In this document: positions 11,150 through 22,313 of the stretch, in pieces
How the letters are laid out: each line of letters opens with the position of its first letter
How positions within the stretch are numbered: position 1 is the first letter of the stretch
Assembly (NCBI GenBank): GCA_009760855.2
Contig: WPIO01000143.1
Coordinates: forward strand, 349,001-409,000
Direction: 5' to 3'
DNA length: 60,000 nt
Source of the DNA: Cristatella mucedo
Lineage: Eukaryota > Bryozoa > Phylactolaemata > Cristatellidae
The notes under the pieces: model-generated
Database searches by the model: none
Told to the model about the DNA's origin: nothing
What the model saw: only the letters and a program-made list of their open reading frames with translations
Made by a program: the position numbers and the translations under genes

Positions 11150-12860
11150 AAGAGCAAAGTCTAATAATCCATCCACACGCTTGAGGTGTCCTATGAGTAG
11201 CAACTTTGTTTAATCGTCGTTTAGCATAAGGAAATTTGCCGACATCCAGGATCTAATGTCTACAAGGCAAGAATTCGGTTTATCAGTCACTACAGCGGGT
11301 TCCGACGGGTTGAATGACAAATACAGCTGAGAATCGGCAGCCTAAAAGTGACTGCCTATTCTATGGGCCGAATCACTTTTCCTTGAGGCCGAGTATAAAT
11401 GGAGAACGGCAAAGGACCGAGGACAGACCATTGTGGAGCTCCACATGTGACTTGTCTGATGGATAAGATCTGACACCCACACGACACGGATTTAACACGA
11501 CAGGACTGGTGCGATTTGAACAACGCCAATGCCTCATCTGCCAGGCCGATCGTCGTTCTCAATCGTTCAAGTAGTACGTCTTAATCAATAGATTCGAAGG
11601 CAGCTGATAGATGTAGAAGAGCGCTAAGGCAGACATTCCCGCCATCGTTGCTGCACAGGGTGTCATTATTTATACGAATGAGAGCAGTTTCAGTGGAGTG
11701 CTGCCGCATGAACCCCGATTGAAACTTTTGAAATTTCATTCTCTTCAACGTGCGATACGAGTTGCTGAGTAACATTTTTCCAGGAATCTTTGACAACAAG
11801 AGAAGAAGGGAAAATTGGCGATAGTTTGCAAGAATCTGTGTATCTAATCCAGGCTTTTCAAGTATCGGTCTAATGATGGCCGATTTATAGGACTTGGGCA
11901 CAATCCATTTTTCAGAGAGCCATTAAAAATCTCAATTATAGCCGTACTAAGGTTGTCTGCCAGCGAAGACTGCAGAAATGATGGCATCGGGTCTTTAGCA
12001 GGAGACGAGCTCTTTTTTATTAGAGCCCCATTAAGGCAGCCGCACGTCGCACGCAGAAACCCCGGAAATTCTTTTAGGGAACGTGACAGGTTGAGATTTA
12101 GTAATTGCTTTAGTCAGAGGGGGCTTCAAGGAGGCACGCACGTGCACGCATTGCTTCAGGGAAAAAGGCTGCAAACTTTCGGCCACGAATATCTGAGCCA
12201 TGAATATCTGAGGAGTGAGAGTGTGATCTCAGCATCAGCCAGCAAGTTGCTTACCTACCGTCTTGTAAATCTGTTTTGTTTTGGGTCTGTCCGGCAGGAC
12301 TCAGGTTTCCATTTGAAAAAAAGAAGTCACGGCTTTTCTGCGCTTCGGGTTGTAGATTCGAAGGCAGCCTTTCGATCGACTAGATTTTCATCAGACTCGC
12401 ACTTTTAAAACGGCGTTCGCACCTGCGCTCAACCCGGTGCATCTCTCGAAGTTTTTCAGCAAATCGAAAGGAGTCCCCGTGACTCTAAATACGGACAGAA
12501 TGTGCAGGAGCTGAAAATGCTCGTCAAGGGTTTGAAGTTTCCATAAATGAGTTCACTGGTCTGCCACAACTCGTTCCAGTGTCTTTGATGGGAATGGTAG
12601 AAGGGAGACTGGGCGGAAGTTGCTCAAGCTGTCTTAATCTAGCGTAACTGTCTTGAGTAGTGGCCTGACTACAGCCTTTTTGAAAGGTCCGGTTGTAACA
12701 CTTACAGACGTTCCTACGTTTGGACAACAATCATAATCAAGCCATGTCAAAAGGAAGGAGGGGCAGATAACACTGGTCTGCATGATAATAATTGTCTGGC
12801 TTTTGTTATTATTTTCCAAAAAGCTGAAAATGCTCGTCATCCTACGTGTAATGTTCACCG
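11150..12860 (-). pseudogene. LINE-2 reverse transcriptase remnant
   Basis: Successive minus-strand fragments show the usual order of a non-LTR reverse transcriptase. GPFKKAVVRPLLK is followed by a SNFRPVS-like part in another frame, then ANYRQFSLLLLLSKIPGK, FQSGFMRQHSTETAL, LHLSAAFESID and GAPQWSVLGPLPFSIYT. A degraded catalytic loop lies near 11330-11350. Stops and frameshifts separate the blocks, so no functional enzyme is encoded. Confidence 0.8.
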
Positions 12861-12958
12861 TATCAGTGAGGGTATCAAGGCTGATGTTCGAGTCGAGGGC
12901 AGATCAAGTAGACCTGCATCGCATACAGATTTCCGAAACCTCTCCGGGTCGATGCCTT

Positions 12959-13790
12959 TTAAGTTACGTCGCTGGAAAAATGTAACTCTACCCGTACACG
13001 TGCGTACAACGGAATAGGAAAAGTAAACAAAGCACAGCACTGATGCGAGAGGGTCAGCGGGCACCCCACAAGGTCAGTGAGGCAGACATCCATGGTGATC
13101 AGGAGATCTAGGATATGGCCACTGATGTGATTGGTATGGCCTAACGTGTAGGGCCAAACCAATATTTTACAGACAGTCAAGAAATGAGCGGACCTGGCTG
13201 TTGCTAGGGTTGTCCACGTGAATGTTGAAGTCTTCTGCAATCAGTAACAGTCTGTCAGACACACATTTTTCAGTGAAGAATTCAGAAAAATCCTCCATAA
13301 ACAAGGTTAGACAGCCTGAACGAGGTCGGTAGATTGCAACAGTGAGATGCATAATCTTTAATGAGGACCTGATATTACTCACCATTCAATTGCGTTTCCC
13401 TTTGCGGCAAATGTAAAGCACCTAGAAAGAGATTGAGTTCTCTGAGGGCGCTTTATCAAGTGCATTATTATTATTATTATTATTGTGACTAATTCAAACG
13501 ATAGCTCAAGCGAAAAAAGCTGCCCGTCTTAGGGCCAAACGATTCACGAACAACAAAAGCAACCCCGGCATCCACTTTTTCAGACTTCGTAGAATGAAAG
13601 AATGGGAGCCTGGTGGGCGGTCACAGATACAAAGCCATCAGAGAAGGGCGTCGTCATTCACGCCTCGGTCAGCAGAAATGCACTTAACTTCTCCTGGATT
13701 TCGCCTGATCCGCCGGATAAGAAGCCGCTCGGCTTTTAGTCGGGCGGACATTCAAGAGGCGGAATATAAAATGCTGTCATAAAACTGCGA
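12959..13790 (-). pseudogene. LINE-2 endonuclease remnant
   Basis: Minus-strand frames show VAFVVRESFGPK (near 13560), then IYRPRSG and LLLIAEDFNIHVDNPSN (about 13345-13210), and then HISGHILDLLIT (about 13130-13090). These match the ordered motifs of the exonuclease-endonuclease-phosphatase domain of LINEs, including the DFNIHVD core. A LINE-1 tail splits the domain at 13395-13490. Confidence 0.75.
13395..13490 (+). mobile_element. LINE-1 3' tail inserted in LINE-2 endonuclease
   Basis: The segment contains AAAGCACCTAGAAAGAGATT, GAGGGCGCTTTATC and a (TTA)n tail, which is the LINE-1 3' hairpin and tail. The LINE-2 endonuclease reading resumes on both sides, so the insertion came after LINE-2. 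Confidence 0.85.
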
Positions 13791-13800
13791 GACGCCCATC

Positions 13801-15129
13801 AAGTGGCAGGTATGCCAGGCGCCATGTAGCTGGCTCGGCAGACGCTGGGCCTACGAATTGAAATTGAGCTTTGTAACGGCCGACGGTTGACTTTTCAAAA
13901 ATAGCCGTTATTCCGAGAAATTTCGCTGCGTTACGACAAGGACTGCAATAAATCTGAAATTTCTCGTTTTGTGGAACGTTAGATTTACAGGTACGGCCTA
14001 ATTACTGGTATTAAATTAAAAAAATTCAAAATTTTGCATATAAAAGATATTTCAATCGGAATTATACTAGTAAATCACGCTGCAATAAAAATTAATGAAA
14101 TTTTCATAAACGAAACAGGCTGAGTATTTAATTCGTCTCAATTTACTTATAATCACCAGACATACTCATTTACCACTGGTCAGTTATTCTAGGCATTAGT
14201 GCATGCCATTTATTAAATTCCGTTCTTGCCAACATTTTCAGCAATTTAATTATCAGTATAAGTACATTAGCTATAAGCCCAGTGGTTCAGTCTCGTTCCA
14301 CCTGCTGGAGTGGATAAATATCCGGATTTCCTTGATATGTCGCTACGGAGGACAGCATAACAAGAACATGGCGAGGAAAATACATGCTGATAGCGGCTGA
14401 TTCACGAAAACGATTTACCGCATATTCATAAATCTTGAAGATCCACTCCCTTCTCAGTCTCTGGCTGTAATTTTCGCATAGGAATCAGTACAAATACGTG
14501 TTATCGTAGGTTCATTGCTTTTTTTCTTGACTAAATATGATCCTCATTAGTTGTCAACGTAGATTAAGGTAATCGCGAGAGTTTCTCAGCAAGCAGCTCC
14601 CAACTTATGGTTATTAAGGAACTTGATGGATAATAATCTAGGGCTTAGGATCTTGTGTAAAGCATTTTTTGCTATTTAATAAATCACCTTCAGACCTAGC
14701 CTGTATAGCTGGATAGATCTAGCGCTGGCGCCTAAGCTGCCGAATATCTCGCTGTATGTCATCAGGACAGAGCTTGTTTTCATTTCTGAATTACGCGCGA
14801 CATTGGTTGCAGTCGCGTCATGCTATTGTCCGCTTGCCCGCACGCATCAGGAACTGATCCTACTGCTCTCCAGCTTCATTAGAATTCCGTCTCGAAGCTG
14901 TGAGGTATATCACATGTTGTTTGAGCTGTTCTTCGCAGCAGATTAGAGCTCACGGTGTCTATTATACCATTAAGGTGATCACACAGCAGATTATCTCAGG
15001 TTTTTTAAGATAGAATGTCAATCTACGCAGCTTAGCAATGTTCTAGCCATGAATGTTCAGAAATAGGAGCGGGCATTGAGGAAATAAGCTAATGCTCATT
15101 ATTCGTACAACAACTGAGCTGAGTGTTTA
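13801..15129. other. AT-rich unassigned sequence
   Basis: This is a relatively AT-rich stretch with only short open frames. No repeat family or gene was recognised. It may be intron of the locus that includes the exon at 15706. Confidence 0.4.
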
Positions 15130-15520
15130 AATTGTGTTCGATTCACTGCTTGTTCTCTTGTTCTGACTCAAATCGTATAGCTATAGCTCGTATGAGCCTC
15201 AAACCTTTTGGAAACCGTGCCTTTCGCTCGTTTGCTCCCAAAGCCTGGAACTCACTCCCAACTGCCGTCACGACATCCTCTGACTTTATAACATTTAAAA
15301 AGAAGTTTAAAACAATTTTTTATTACGGCATTTAGTAGGTCCTTGTGACTTGTTCTTTGTGTAATCATTCGTGCTGACACGATGCACGCAACAAAAAACC
15401 GTATTTTACTTGCTGACACTGAGCATGCTGCCTGTAACCATGCTAGGCATGTTGACTTTGTGCATTTTAACACTAATCATTTGATAGGGCTTCCATTTCA
15501 GCATATGTAACGACCTTAAA
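15130..15520 (+). mobile_element. LINE-1 3' fragment
   Basis: The segment encodes the C-terminal LINE-1 motif (FGNRAFRSFAPKAWNSLPT) followed by a KKKFKT-type end. The 3' untranslated region has CATGCTGCCTGTAACCATGC and related words. The terminal hairpin and (ATT)n tail are missing or too decayed to see. Confidence 0.8.
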
Positions 15521-15705
15521 AAGAGATAAAAGTTATCTTAGTGTTCTATAAAAATGTATCATTTTTATTTCCGTTTAGAGAAACTGCATTAAGAATTCTT
15601 TCTTTGTCGCGTAAGTCACCTTAAAATTGACGGAGGTGTAAAGGATAGGCAGCTTGCTCTCAATTTCAATGGACCCAAAAGCTGAGCTGTGTGTTTTTCT
15701 TTTAG

Positions 15706-15870
15706 AATTGGCCGAGGAAACCAACATTGCAAACATAGTTTTCATACTTGTGGCATGTTGCACTGCTGGGCTCGTAGTAATGATCTCGGTCTTTCGATGT
15801 GCAGCCACGTGGATGAAAGCCACGAGAGGCTTCTTTCTGTCTTCATTCTGCTGCAACCGATCTACTGAAG
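15706..15870 (+). CDS. Candidate transmembrane exon (locus B)
   Basis: A good acceptor, GTTTTTCTTTTAG, precedes 15706, and a donor, CTGAAG|GTGCGT, follows 15870. The 165 bp exon is open and phase 1 at both ends. It encodes a short acidic lead-in (ELAEETN), a hydrophobic helix of about 22 residues (around IANIVFILVACCTAGLVVM), then a basic, cysteine-containing juxtamembrane stretch (RCAATWMKATRGFF). The layout and phases match the transmembrane exon of the LDLa gene at 57066, though the sequences are not similar. I infer a single-pass membrane protein with a cytoplasmic C terminus. The partner exons are uncertain; 7771-7861 upstream and 29287-29562 downstream are the best candidates. Confidence 0.5.
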
Positions 15871-15894
15871 GTGCGTTCGGCCATGCTTGCTCTA

Positions 15895-16215
15895 GCGGCC
15901 ATGCTTGTTCCCGGGGCCACGCTTTGCTGTAGCGGCTCTAGCGGCCATGCTTGTTCCTGCGGCCACGCTTTGCTGTAGCGGCTCTAGCGGCCATGCTTGT
16001 TCCTGCGGCCATGCTTTGCTGTAGCGGCTCTAGCGGCCATGCTTGTTCCCGGGGCCACGCTTTGCTGTAGCGGCTCTAGCGGCCATGCTTGTTCCCGGGG
16101 CCACGCTTTGCTGTAGCGGCTCTAGCGGCCATGCTTGTTCCCGGGGCCACGCTTTGCTGTAGCGGCTCTAGCGGCCATGCTTGTTCCTGCGGCCATGCTT
16201 GCTGTAGCGGCTCTG
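15895..16215. repeat. 7 x 46 bp minisatellite
   Basis: Units start at 15895, 15941, 15987, 16033, 16079, 16125 and 16171. Each begins GCGGCCATGCTTGTTCC and ends TGCTGTAGCGGCTCTA. Variants alternate between CCCGGGGCC and CTGCGGCC in the middle. The array begins 25 bp after the donor of the transmembrane exon, so it would be intronic. Confidence 0.97.
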
Positions 16216-16359
16216 GCCAGGTAATTTTAAAGATTGTCACTGATCTTGTGCTTCCTGTGCTTAAGCATCTGCACTGTGTCAGTACGGTGCCGCGGCTTTA
16301 AATTTTCAGCTGGCGAGAACGATAGCAACGGCAGAGTTACGAAAGCAAAACAAATGCAC

Positions 16360-16914
16360 CGGCCACCAGTCAAGCAACGGATTGACTTCAAGGTTTTGTC
16401 GCTCACTTTTAGGTCCCTTCATTCTATGGCCCCAGCCTATCTCTCCGACATACTCCCCCATCAGGCCAAGCATCGTACCACCCGCTTTTCGGAATCCAAC
16501 AGTCTGGAAATACCTCGTACAAACCTCAAATCCTTTGGAGACCGTGCGTTTAGTTCGTATGCTCCCACAGCCTGGAACTCCCTCCCGACCTGCGTCAGAA
16601 CATCCCCTGACCCGACCACATTTAAAAGGAACCTAAAAACACACCTATTGAGGACAGCATTTAGTGGGTCCCTGTGATTCGTCCTTGATGTGCTTATGCG
16701 TGCTGACACTGTGCATGCTGCCACTAACCACATTTGCATGCTGACTCTGTGCATGTCACCCCTAACCATGTTATTAATTTTGTTTGTTTTTCAAGCATGA
16801 TTTTACTTACCATTTAATTGCATTTCATTTTACAGCAAATGTAAAGCGCCTAGAGAGAGATTAAGTTCTCTGAGGGCCCTTTATCAGGTACATTGTTATT
16901 ATTATTATTATAAA
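16360..16914 (+). mobile_element. LINE-1 3' end with intact C-terminal frame
   Basis: An open frame runs from about 16375 to the stop at 16677 and contains QRIDFKVLSLTFRSLHSMAP, RTTRFSESNSLEIPRTN and AWNSLPTCVRTSPDP. The 3' untranslated region, the terminal hairpin (AAAGCGCCTAGAGAGAGATT) and a (TTA)n tail ending near 16912 follow. It is 5'-truncated and about 95% identical by eye to the copy at 35736. Confidence 0.92.
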
Positions 16915-17850
16915 TGCTTGAATAGGAAACCGAAATTCAATCTGTTGATCGTGCCTGTTGAAGACTAGAGAGTGATCGTGTAGGCGATGAGAGAAAATGC
17001 GCCGGGAGTTCTTGTGGCAGGTCATTTTTTCAGTCGTTGATAGAGCAAGCACATGCTATCTTACTAAGTCATTTTGAGGAGACTCGCTAGCAAGCGTTAA
17101 GCTCCGAAGAGGCAATATAATGTTGCGATGGTGACGGGAAAAGTAGGTCTTACGCTCGTGCTGTGTTCAGTCCAACTCTGGGAGCTTTCAGATAGTAAAA
17201 GGTTAAGCATCATAAATAATAACATGGTTGCTCACATAGCATAATTTAGTAAGCTTAATTAAAAAGTCTAAGCAAATTCTTTTGCAAAGAATCTGCTTCT
17301 TAGGGGTGCCGCTTTAAGAATGGCCACCATTGCCTAGGAGGACGTGAAAAGGCCCCTTGAGTCTCGGCAGTGCTGTTGGACAGACTTCAGCAGCAACACA
17401 GCTACTCTACGTCGCCAACGTCACAAACGGTGCACTCCTTAAATGAAATGGCTAAATTATTAATAATTAATGGATAAATAAACTGCACGGCATGCTCACT
17501 AAGGTCGTTCCGGTGGAAGTGAGAGAATTCCGACATTGACTCGTCGCTTGCTGTCCCAGGCTCCAGACCTTTATCCTCTACGAAAACCCAGCAGACAGCT
17601 TGCAAAGGATGGCTTACTGCTTCGTCCATGTCGCACAGTCGGCCAGCCATTACGTCACCAGAGTAGGTAATCGGTTGGATGGATTGGTTTTCGCGAACCC
17701 TCGTCGTTTCTCTTCAGTTCTGTCCCTTGTTCCTGCCCTTGTGGCAATCAATCATAACAGCCATGAAAGGTTGACCCTGACCCACTCGTCCAGATGGTGC
17801 AAAAATGCGCATCGACCAGGAAGCTTTGCTTAAACCTAAAAGCTCATTGC
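16915..17850. other. Unassigned sequence
   Basis: No gene or repeat family was recognised here. Short open frames at 17402-17833 lack supporting features. Confidence 0.4.
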
Positions 17851-18045
17851 GATAACCTTGCCCTCACCTAGCCGGACCTATAGCAAACGTACCCTCACCT
17901 AGCCGGCGCTCCAGAGATCGTCTACCCGCACCTAGCCAGACCCCTCGATAAGGTACCCTCACCTAGCTGCAGCTCTAAATCGCTGTCTGCCACCTAGCCG
18001 GTGCTCCAGAGATCATCTACCCGCACCTAGCCAGACCCCTCGATA
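17851..18045. repeat. Imperfect CACCTAGCC minisatellite
   Basis: CACCTAGCCGG or CACCTAGCCAG recurs about every 30-35 bp. A longer block running from CACCTAGCCGGCGCTCCAG through GACCCCTCGATAA occurs at 17898 and again at about 17992. A LINE-1 tail abuts the right end. Confidence 0.85.
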
Positions 18046-19125
18046 ATAATAATAATAATAATGCACTTGATAAAGCGCCCTCAGAGAACTCAATCTCTTT
18101 CTAGGCGCTTTACATTTGCTGCAAAGGAAACGCGGTTGAATGATGAGTGGTGTCATGCTTGAAAAACAACACGAATAGCATGGTTAGGTACGACAAGCAC
18201 AGGGTCAACATGCAAGTATGGTTAGTGGCAACCTGCAACAGTGTCAGCACGCATAAGCACATCAAGAACGATTCATTGGGACCCATTAAATGCTGTGATA
18301 AATAGATTCGTTTTTAGTTTCTTTTTAAATTTTATAAAGTCAGAGGATGTCGTGACGGCAGTCGGGAGTGAGTTCCAGGCTTTGGGAGCAAACGAGCTAA
18401 AGGCACGGTTTCCAAAAGGTTTGAGGCTCCTACGAGCTGTAGCTATACGATTTATATATTATTACAGCGATATGACAAGCTACAGAAGTCAAGATGCAGA
18501 GTTAACAAAGCATAGGGCCGATTTAGTTGCAGTATCCCTGTCAAACCAAGCCCAAATTCCTGATCGCTTGGTGCAAGGTAACTTTGGGCGAGGACACTTC
18601 AATTTCGTGCAGATGCAACAAGAGATATGCTAGCAGAGTCAATTTTTAGCGTTAAGCTTTCCAGTTTCTGAGTCACACTTGGTTTGCCCATAACAACTAA
18701 GGCGGTTTTATCGTCATTTAATTTAAGAAAGTTTGCTGCCATCCATGTGCGGATGTCGTCGATAAACGCAGCAAGGAAGCTAAGACAGTTCGTCGACCTG
18801 TAGAACTGGGAAAGATCGAAGCCAAGGCACAACTGACTGTCATCTGCATAGAAGTTAAATACTAGCTTGTGCCTTGCGATCACATCGGCAAGAGGGAGGT
18901 TCTAAACTGTGAAGAGAAGCGGAGTAAGCACAGAGCCCCGAGGCATCCCATACTTCAGCGATTCCTCGGGCGGCCTTTCTTCCGTTCACACCAATACTCC
19001 AGAGTCTCCCACTGAGATAGGACTCATTGTAGCGCTGTGCATCATCTTCCTCTGGCCGATTCACGTGACTTTTCAGCAGGTGACCCAGCGGCTCCATATG
19101 AAACTCCGCTCAGATTCTGCCGGGT
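18046..19125 (-). mobile_element. LINE-1 with reverse transcriptase fragment
   Basis: From its tail at 18052 on the minus strand, the copy includes the terminal hairpin, the C-terminal WNSLP region and a reverse transcriptase part. That part holds FNFYADDSQLCLGFD (the catalytic YADD box, about 18855-18810) and WMAANFLKLNDDKTALVVMG. The frames are broken between 18440 and 18600 and again upstream of the YADD box. It extends to about 19125, where it resembles 30800-30900. Confidence 0.85.
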
Positions 19126-19535
19126 AACCTTGAAAAGAGAAAAGGGCTTGCATCGACAATGTTTTCGCAGCCATGCTGGCTAGTGCATTGCCGTGTCGCC
19201 GACGCATACGTAATTCGACCAGTCTCATTAGCTGTGTGTGCTGCCGCCAGAGGCGCAGCGAGCGCCTCTTGGATTGGATTCTGAGCCGCCCACTTCCTCC
19301 GCTGGCTCGGCAAGTCATACTGCAGCACAGCGATTCCTGCACTGACCCGATCGGCCAGTCCGGCCGGCGCTTGCACAGCGAGCCCTATACTAGCCCTGCT
19401 CGTCCTGCACTAGCTCAGTCCTGGCGCCAAGAATCCGCATCCATCGCGCTGGCAACGAGAGCTCCAAGCAGCGGCTCTCTTACTCAAGAATCCGCGGTCT
19501 TCTGGTGGCGCGTCCGAGTGAAATAAAAAATTATT
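19126..19535. other. Unassigned GC-rich sequence
   Basis: Open frames up to about 117 codons occur on both strands, but I see no domain or splice support. It lies between two LINE-1 copies. Confidence 0.35.
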
Positions 19536-20720
19536 ACAACAATAGTAATAATAATGATGCACTTGATAAAGCGCCCTCAGATAACTCAATCTCTTTCTAG
19601 GTGCTTTATATTTGCTGCAAAGGGAAACACGGTCGAATGATGAGTGGTGTCATGCTTGATAAACAACATGAATAACATAGTTAGGGGTGACATGCACAGG
19701 GTCAGCATGCAAGTGTAGTTAGTGGCAGCATGCAATAGTGTCAGCACGCATAAGCACATAAAGAACGAATCACATGGACCCATTAAATGCTGGGATATAT
19801 ATATATATATATATTAGTTTTTAGTTTCTTTTTAAATCTGGACAAATCAGGGGATTCCGTGACGCAAGTCGGGAGTGAGTTCCAGGCTTTGGAAGCATCA
19901 GAACTAAATGCACGATCTCCACAGGATTTGAGTTTTGTACGAGGTATTGGTAAACACTTAGTTTCCGAAAAGCGGGTGGTACGATGCTTGGCCTGGCGGG
20001 GTAGTAAATCTGAGAGATAGGCAGGAGCCAAAGAATGAAGAGACCTAAAAGTGAGCGACAAAACTTTGAAGTCGATCCGTTGCTTGGCTGGTAGCCACTG
20101 CAGGTCGGCGAGAAGTGTTGTGATGTAGCAACTAGGATGCTCGCGACAGACAAGCCTAGCTCAGAGTTTAGCACCAGCTGTACGCGCCGAAGTGCACAGG
20201 CTGGTAGGCCAGTAAGCAGAGTTACAGAAGTCAAGACGGGATTTCATAAATGCATGGACCAATTTAAACGTGTTATCCCTGTCTAAACAAGCCGAGGTTT
20301 AGCAATTTTATGTAGCTGAAATTAGGCAGACTTGACTGTGGAGCTAAAGTGACCGTCAAATGAAAGGTCACTTTGGAACATGACACCTAGATTTCGTGCA
20401 GAGTCAGCAGGAGATATGCTGGCAGAGCCAATTTTGAGCGCTAGCCACTCCAATTTCTTAATCACACTTGGTTTGCCTATAACTTTTGGTGAGCTGTAAT
20501 GGCTCACTAGGTAAGGCGGTTGCTTTGCACGACCTCGGCCCCGAGGTAGTGGGTTCGAATCATGCGGTGGGCGATCCTGTATCGCCACTGCAAGCGGTGG
20601 CGATAGCCGTAAAGGCTCTTCTGTCGCTATGCAAAAGGAGGCTGTTAAATCAGCTAGTATTATTTATAAATAGCAAGTTGGTTTTTATCATCAATCGATT
20701 TAAGAAAAATACTAGAGGCA
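19536..20720 (-). mobile_element. LINE-1 copy interrupted by SINE-B
   Basis: The tail starts near 19540. Minus-strand frames include SLTFRSLHSLAPAYLSDLLP, AWNSLPTCVTESPD and, further in, GKPSVIKKLEWLALKIGSAS. At 20484-20661 a SINE-B interrupts it; LINE-1 sequence (TTGGTTTTTATCATCAAT) resumes beyond. A short (AT)n run at 19796-19813 replaces part of the C-terminal frame. Confidence 0.88.
20484..20661 (+). mobile_element. SINE-B (tRNA-derived)
   Basis: An A-box-like TGGCTCACTAGGTAAGG is followed about 45 bp later by a B-box GTGGGTTCGAATC, the layout of a tRNA-derived RNA polymerase III promoter. The body has CGCCACTGCAAGCGGTGGCG (a short palindrome) and AAAGGCTCTTCTGTCGCTAT. A second copy is at 31619-31783. 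It is a SINE rather than a tRNA gene because the acceptor and anticodon stems do not form. Confidence 0.8.
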
Positions 20721-21526
20721 TGTCGAGTGGCTGCCTTCTCCTCTGCGCCATCAGCTGCTTCCGGTGCTCCGTCCGGTGGCCCGTGCATTGCGTCGAAATT
20801 CAGAAGAAGGACCGTGTGCCAGCGCTCTCTGACGTCAGCGCCTACCGACAGAGCGACTCCGATCGGAGCTCGGCTACCGTGTAGGAGGGGTGGAGGCTTT
20901 CGGAAACCCCTGCGGATTGCCGGAAGTAGGCTGCCGGAGAAAGTACGAAGGCGAGGCTGCTCAGTTTCCTGCTGCGAAACCCCTGGACTCGTCAGATGGA
21001 CAAGGAAATGAACATAACAGCGTGCGTGCACGCATGCAGCCTCAGTTTCAGCCCTACTAAAGTCTTCGCTTCGGCACCAACTCATTGCACGCAGCAGTTG
21101 GTGGCCGGCGGCCGCTCTTCCTCCAGGAAAGTTGCTCGGCAGTTACACGTCGAGGGAAAGAAGCTGCACTGATAGCATCGTCTCAGCATCGTCTCAGTCA
21201 TCGTATCAGCATCGTCTGGCCGCCGACTGCAAATCCGCTTCAGGCGGCACTTCGTGAGGAAGGAAGGGCAGGCGCCGCCAGTTGACAGCTCGTTGACTCG
21301 CAGGCGGCTTCTTAGCTGTACGCAATGCGCTTGCCAGTAGTGGCCTTGAACGGCGGTAAGCGTCCGTGGCCGTGGTGGTACAAACGCAGGCACACGGGAC
21401 ACGGGCTACTCCGGTGAGTCGCCGTCACACACGCGTCAATGAAATAGGATATAAGCCGTTACTTGGAGCAACCAATGAAAAAAGAGACACCCCTGGACCA
21501 ATCTATCTATCTGTAACTATATAATA
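20721..21526. other. Unassigned GC-rich region
   Basis: Open frames of 66-141 codons occur on both strands at 20660-21402, with no recognisable domain. The elevated CpG suggests a regulatory or 5' exon region, but no TATA box or convincing splice site was found. Confidence 0.3.
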
Positions 21527-21665
21527 TAATTCCTTTATTTATCATCCTAAGAGAGCTTAATCTCTATAGAGGCACATAACATATGAGGCTGGATTCGACG
21601 CCACGACCTCGGTCGTCAAAGGCGAGCACCTTATTCCCTGGACCAAGCCAGGCTATCTAGTGCTT
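21527..21665 (-). mobile_element. SINE-A, minus strand
   Basis: Read on the minus strand it has the SINE-A promoter boxes (AAGGTGCTCGCCTTTG, then GTCGAATCCAGCC) and the AGAGATTAAGCTCTC hairpin loop near its 3' end. It is more diverged than the other copies. Confidence 0.7.
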
Positions 21666-22232
21666 CCGGTAGTGTTGAATCGCTACGTCATTGCCTCTAG
21701 CTACAAGCTCGCCAAAAAACTAAAACTTTGATGCATGTCTATGCATATGGCGCGTGGTGTATGGCATATGTAAAGGGTGTTGTGGATCCTGCTATGGTCA
21801 CTATGCTCATAGCAATAATAAAGACAGTCTACGATTTTGCAAGTGTTGATGCCTCGCAAAACATTTGTGCATGCTCATGTATCTAATTACACATTTGAGA
21901 TATATTTTTGCATCTAGCTTTATGATGTAGGGCTTGTTGCTCAGGGTTTGTATGCTTTTCGAAGATTGCAGTTTAAGATTTTAATGTTTAGAGTTTAGAA
22001 TTTATGGTTTACAGTCGGCAGCTAACTTTTTGAACTTTCCGGTGTGGACGGTACGTTGTGCCCGTAGTAGAGATTTTGCCCTTCAATGCTAAATGAGGCC
22101 CTGATAGCTGGGCGAGCGTCTGTGATTAAGTAGAACGCACAGCTACTGAGCATGCTAGATGCTTGGCGGAAATGTTTGCTTGTCGTAGCTTTGAATTTGC
22201 TATCCAGTATATACACATTCGGTGCCTGAACA

Positions 22233-22235
<3 letters not shown>
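21666..22235. other. Unassigned AT-rich sequence
   Basis: No gene was recognised. A run of TTAGAGTTTAGAATTTA-like low complexity lies at 21980-22010. Confidence 0.4.
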
Positions 22236-22312
<77 letters not shown>

Positions 22313-22313
22313 T
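22236..22313. repeat. (TA)n-(GA)n compound microsatellite
   Basis: About 25 TA units are followed directly by about 13 GA units. Confidence 0.97.

Larger units (their letters stand above)
10290..13800 (-). mobile_element. LINE-2, long degenerate non-LTR retrotransposon
   Basis: On the minus strand this holds, in order, an apurinic-type endonuclease remnant (about 13790-12960), a reverse transcriptase remnant (about 12860-11150), a C-terminal region (about 11000-10700) and a 3' end (about 10500-10290) that matches copies at 32245-32446 and 55300-55640. The coding parts carry many stops and frameshifts. A LINE-1 tail is inserted in the endonuclease at 13395-13490. The layout is typical of CR1/L2-like elements of the jockey group. 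Confidence 0.8.

Noticed and set aside
15654-15705. In-frame ATG codons upstream of the transmembrane exon as the start of a single-exon gene
   Set aside because: A strong acceptor (TTTTTCTTTTAG) lies between them and the helix, and the frame downstream runs into the minisatellite. An internal exon is more likely.
15895-16215. CRISPR-like array
   Set aside because: The units are contiguous 46 bp tandem repeats without unique spacers, in animal-type DNA.
20484-20661. tRNA gene suggested by A and B boxes
   Set aside because: No acceptor or anticodon stem can be drawn, and a second dispersed copy with the same body shows it is a SINE.
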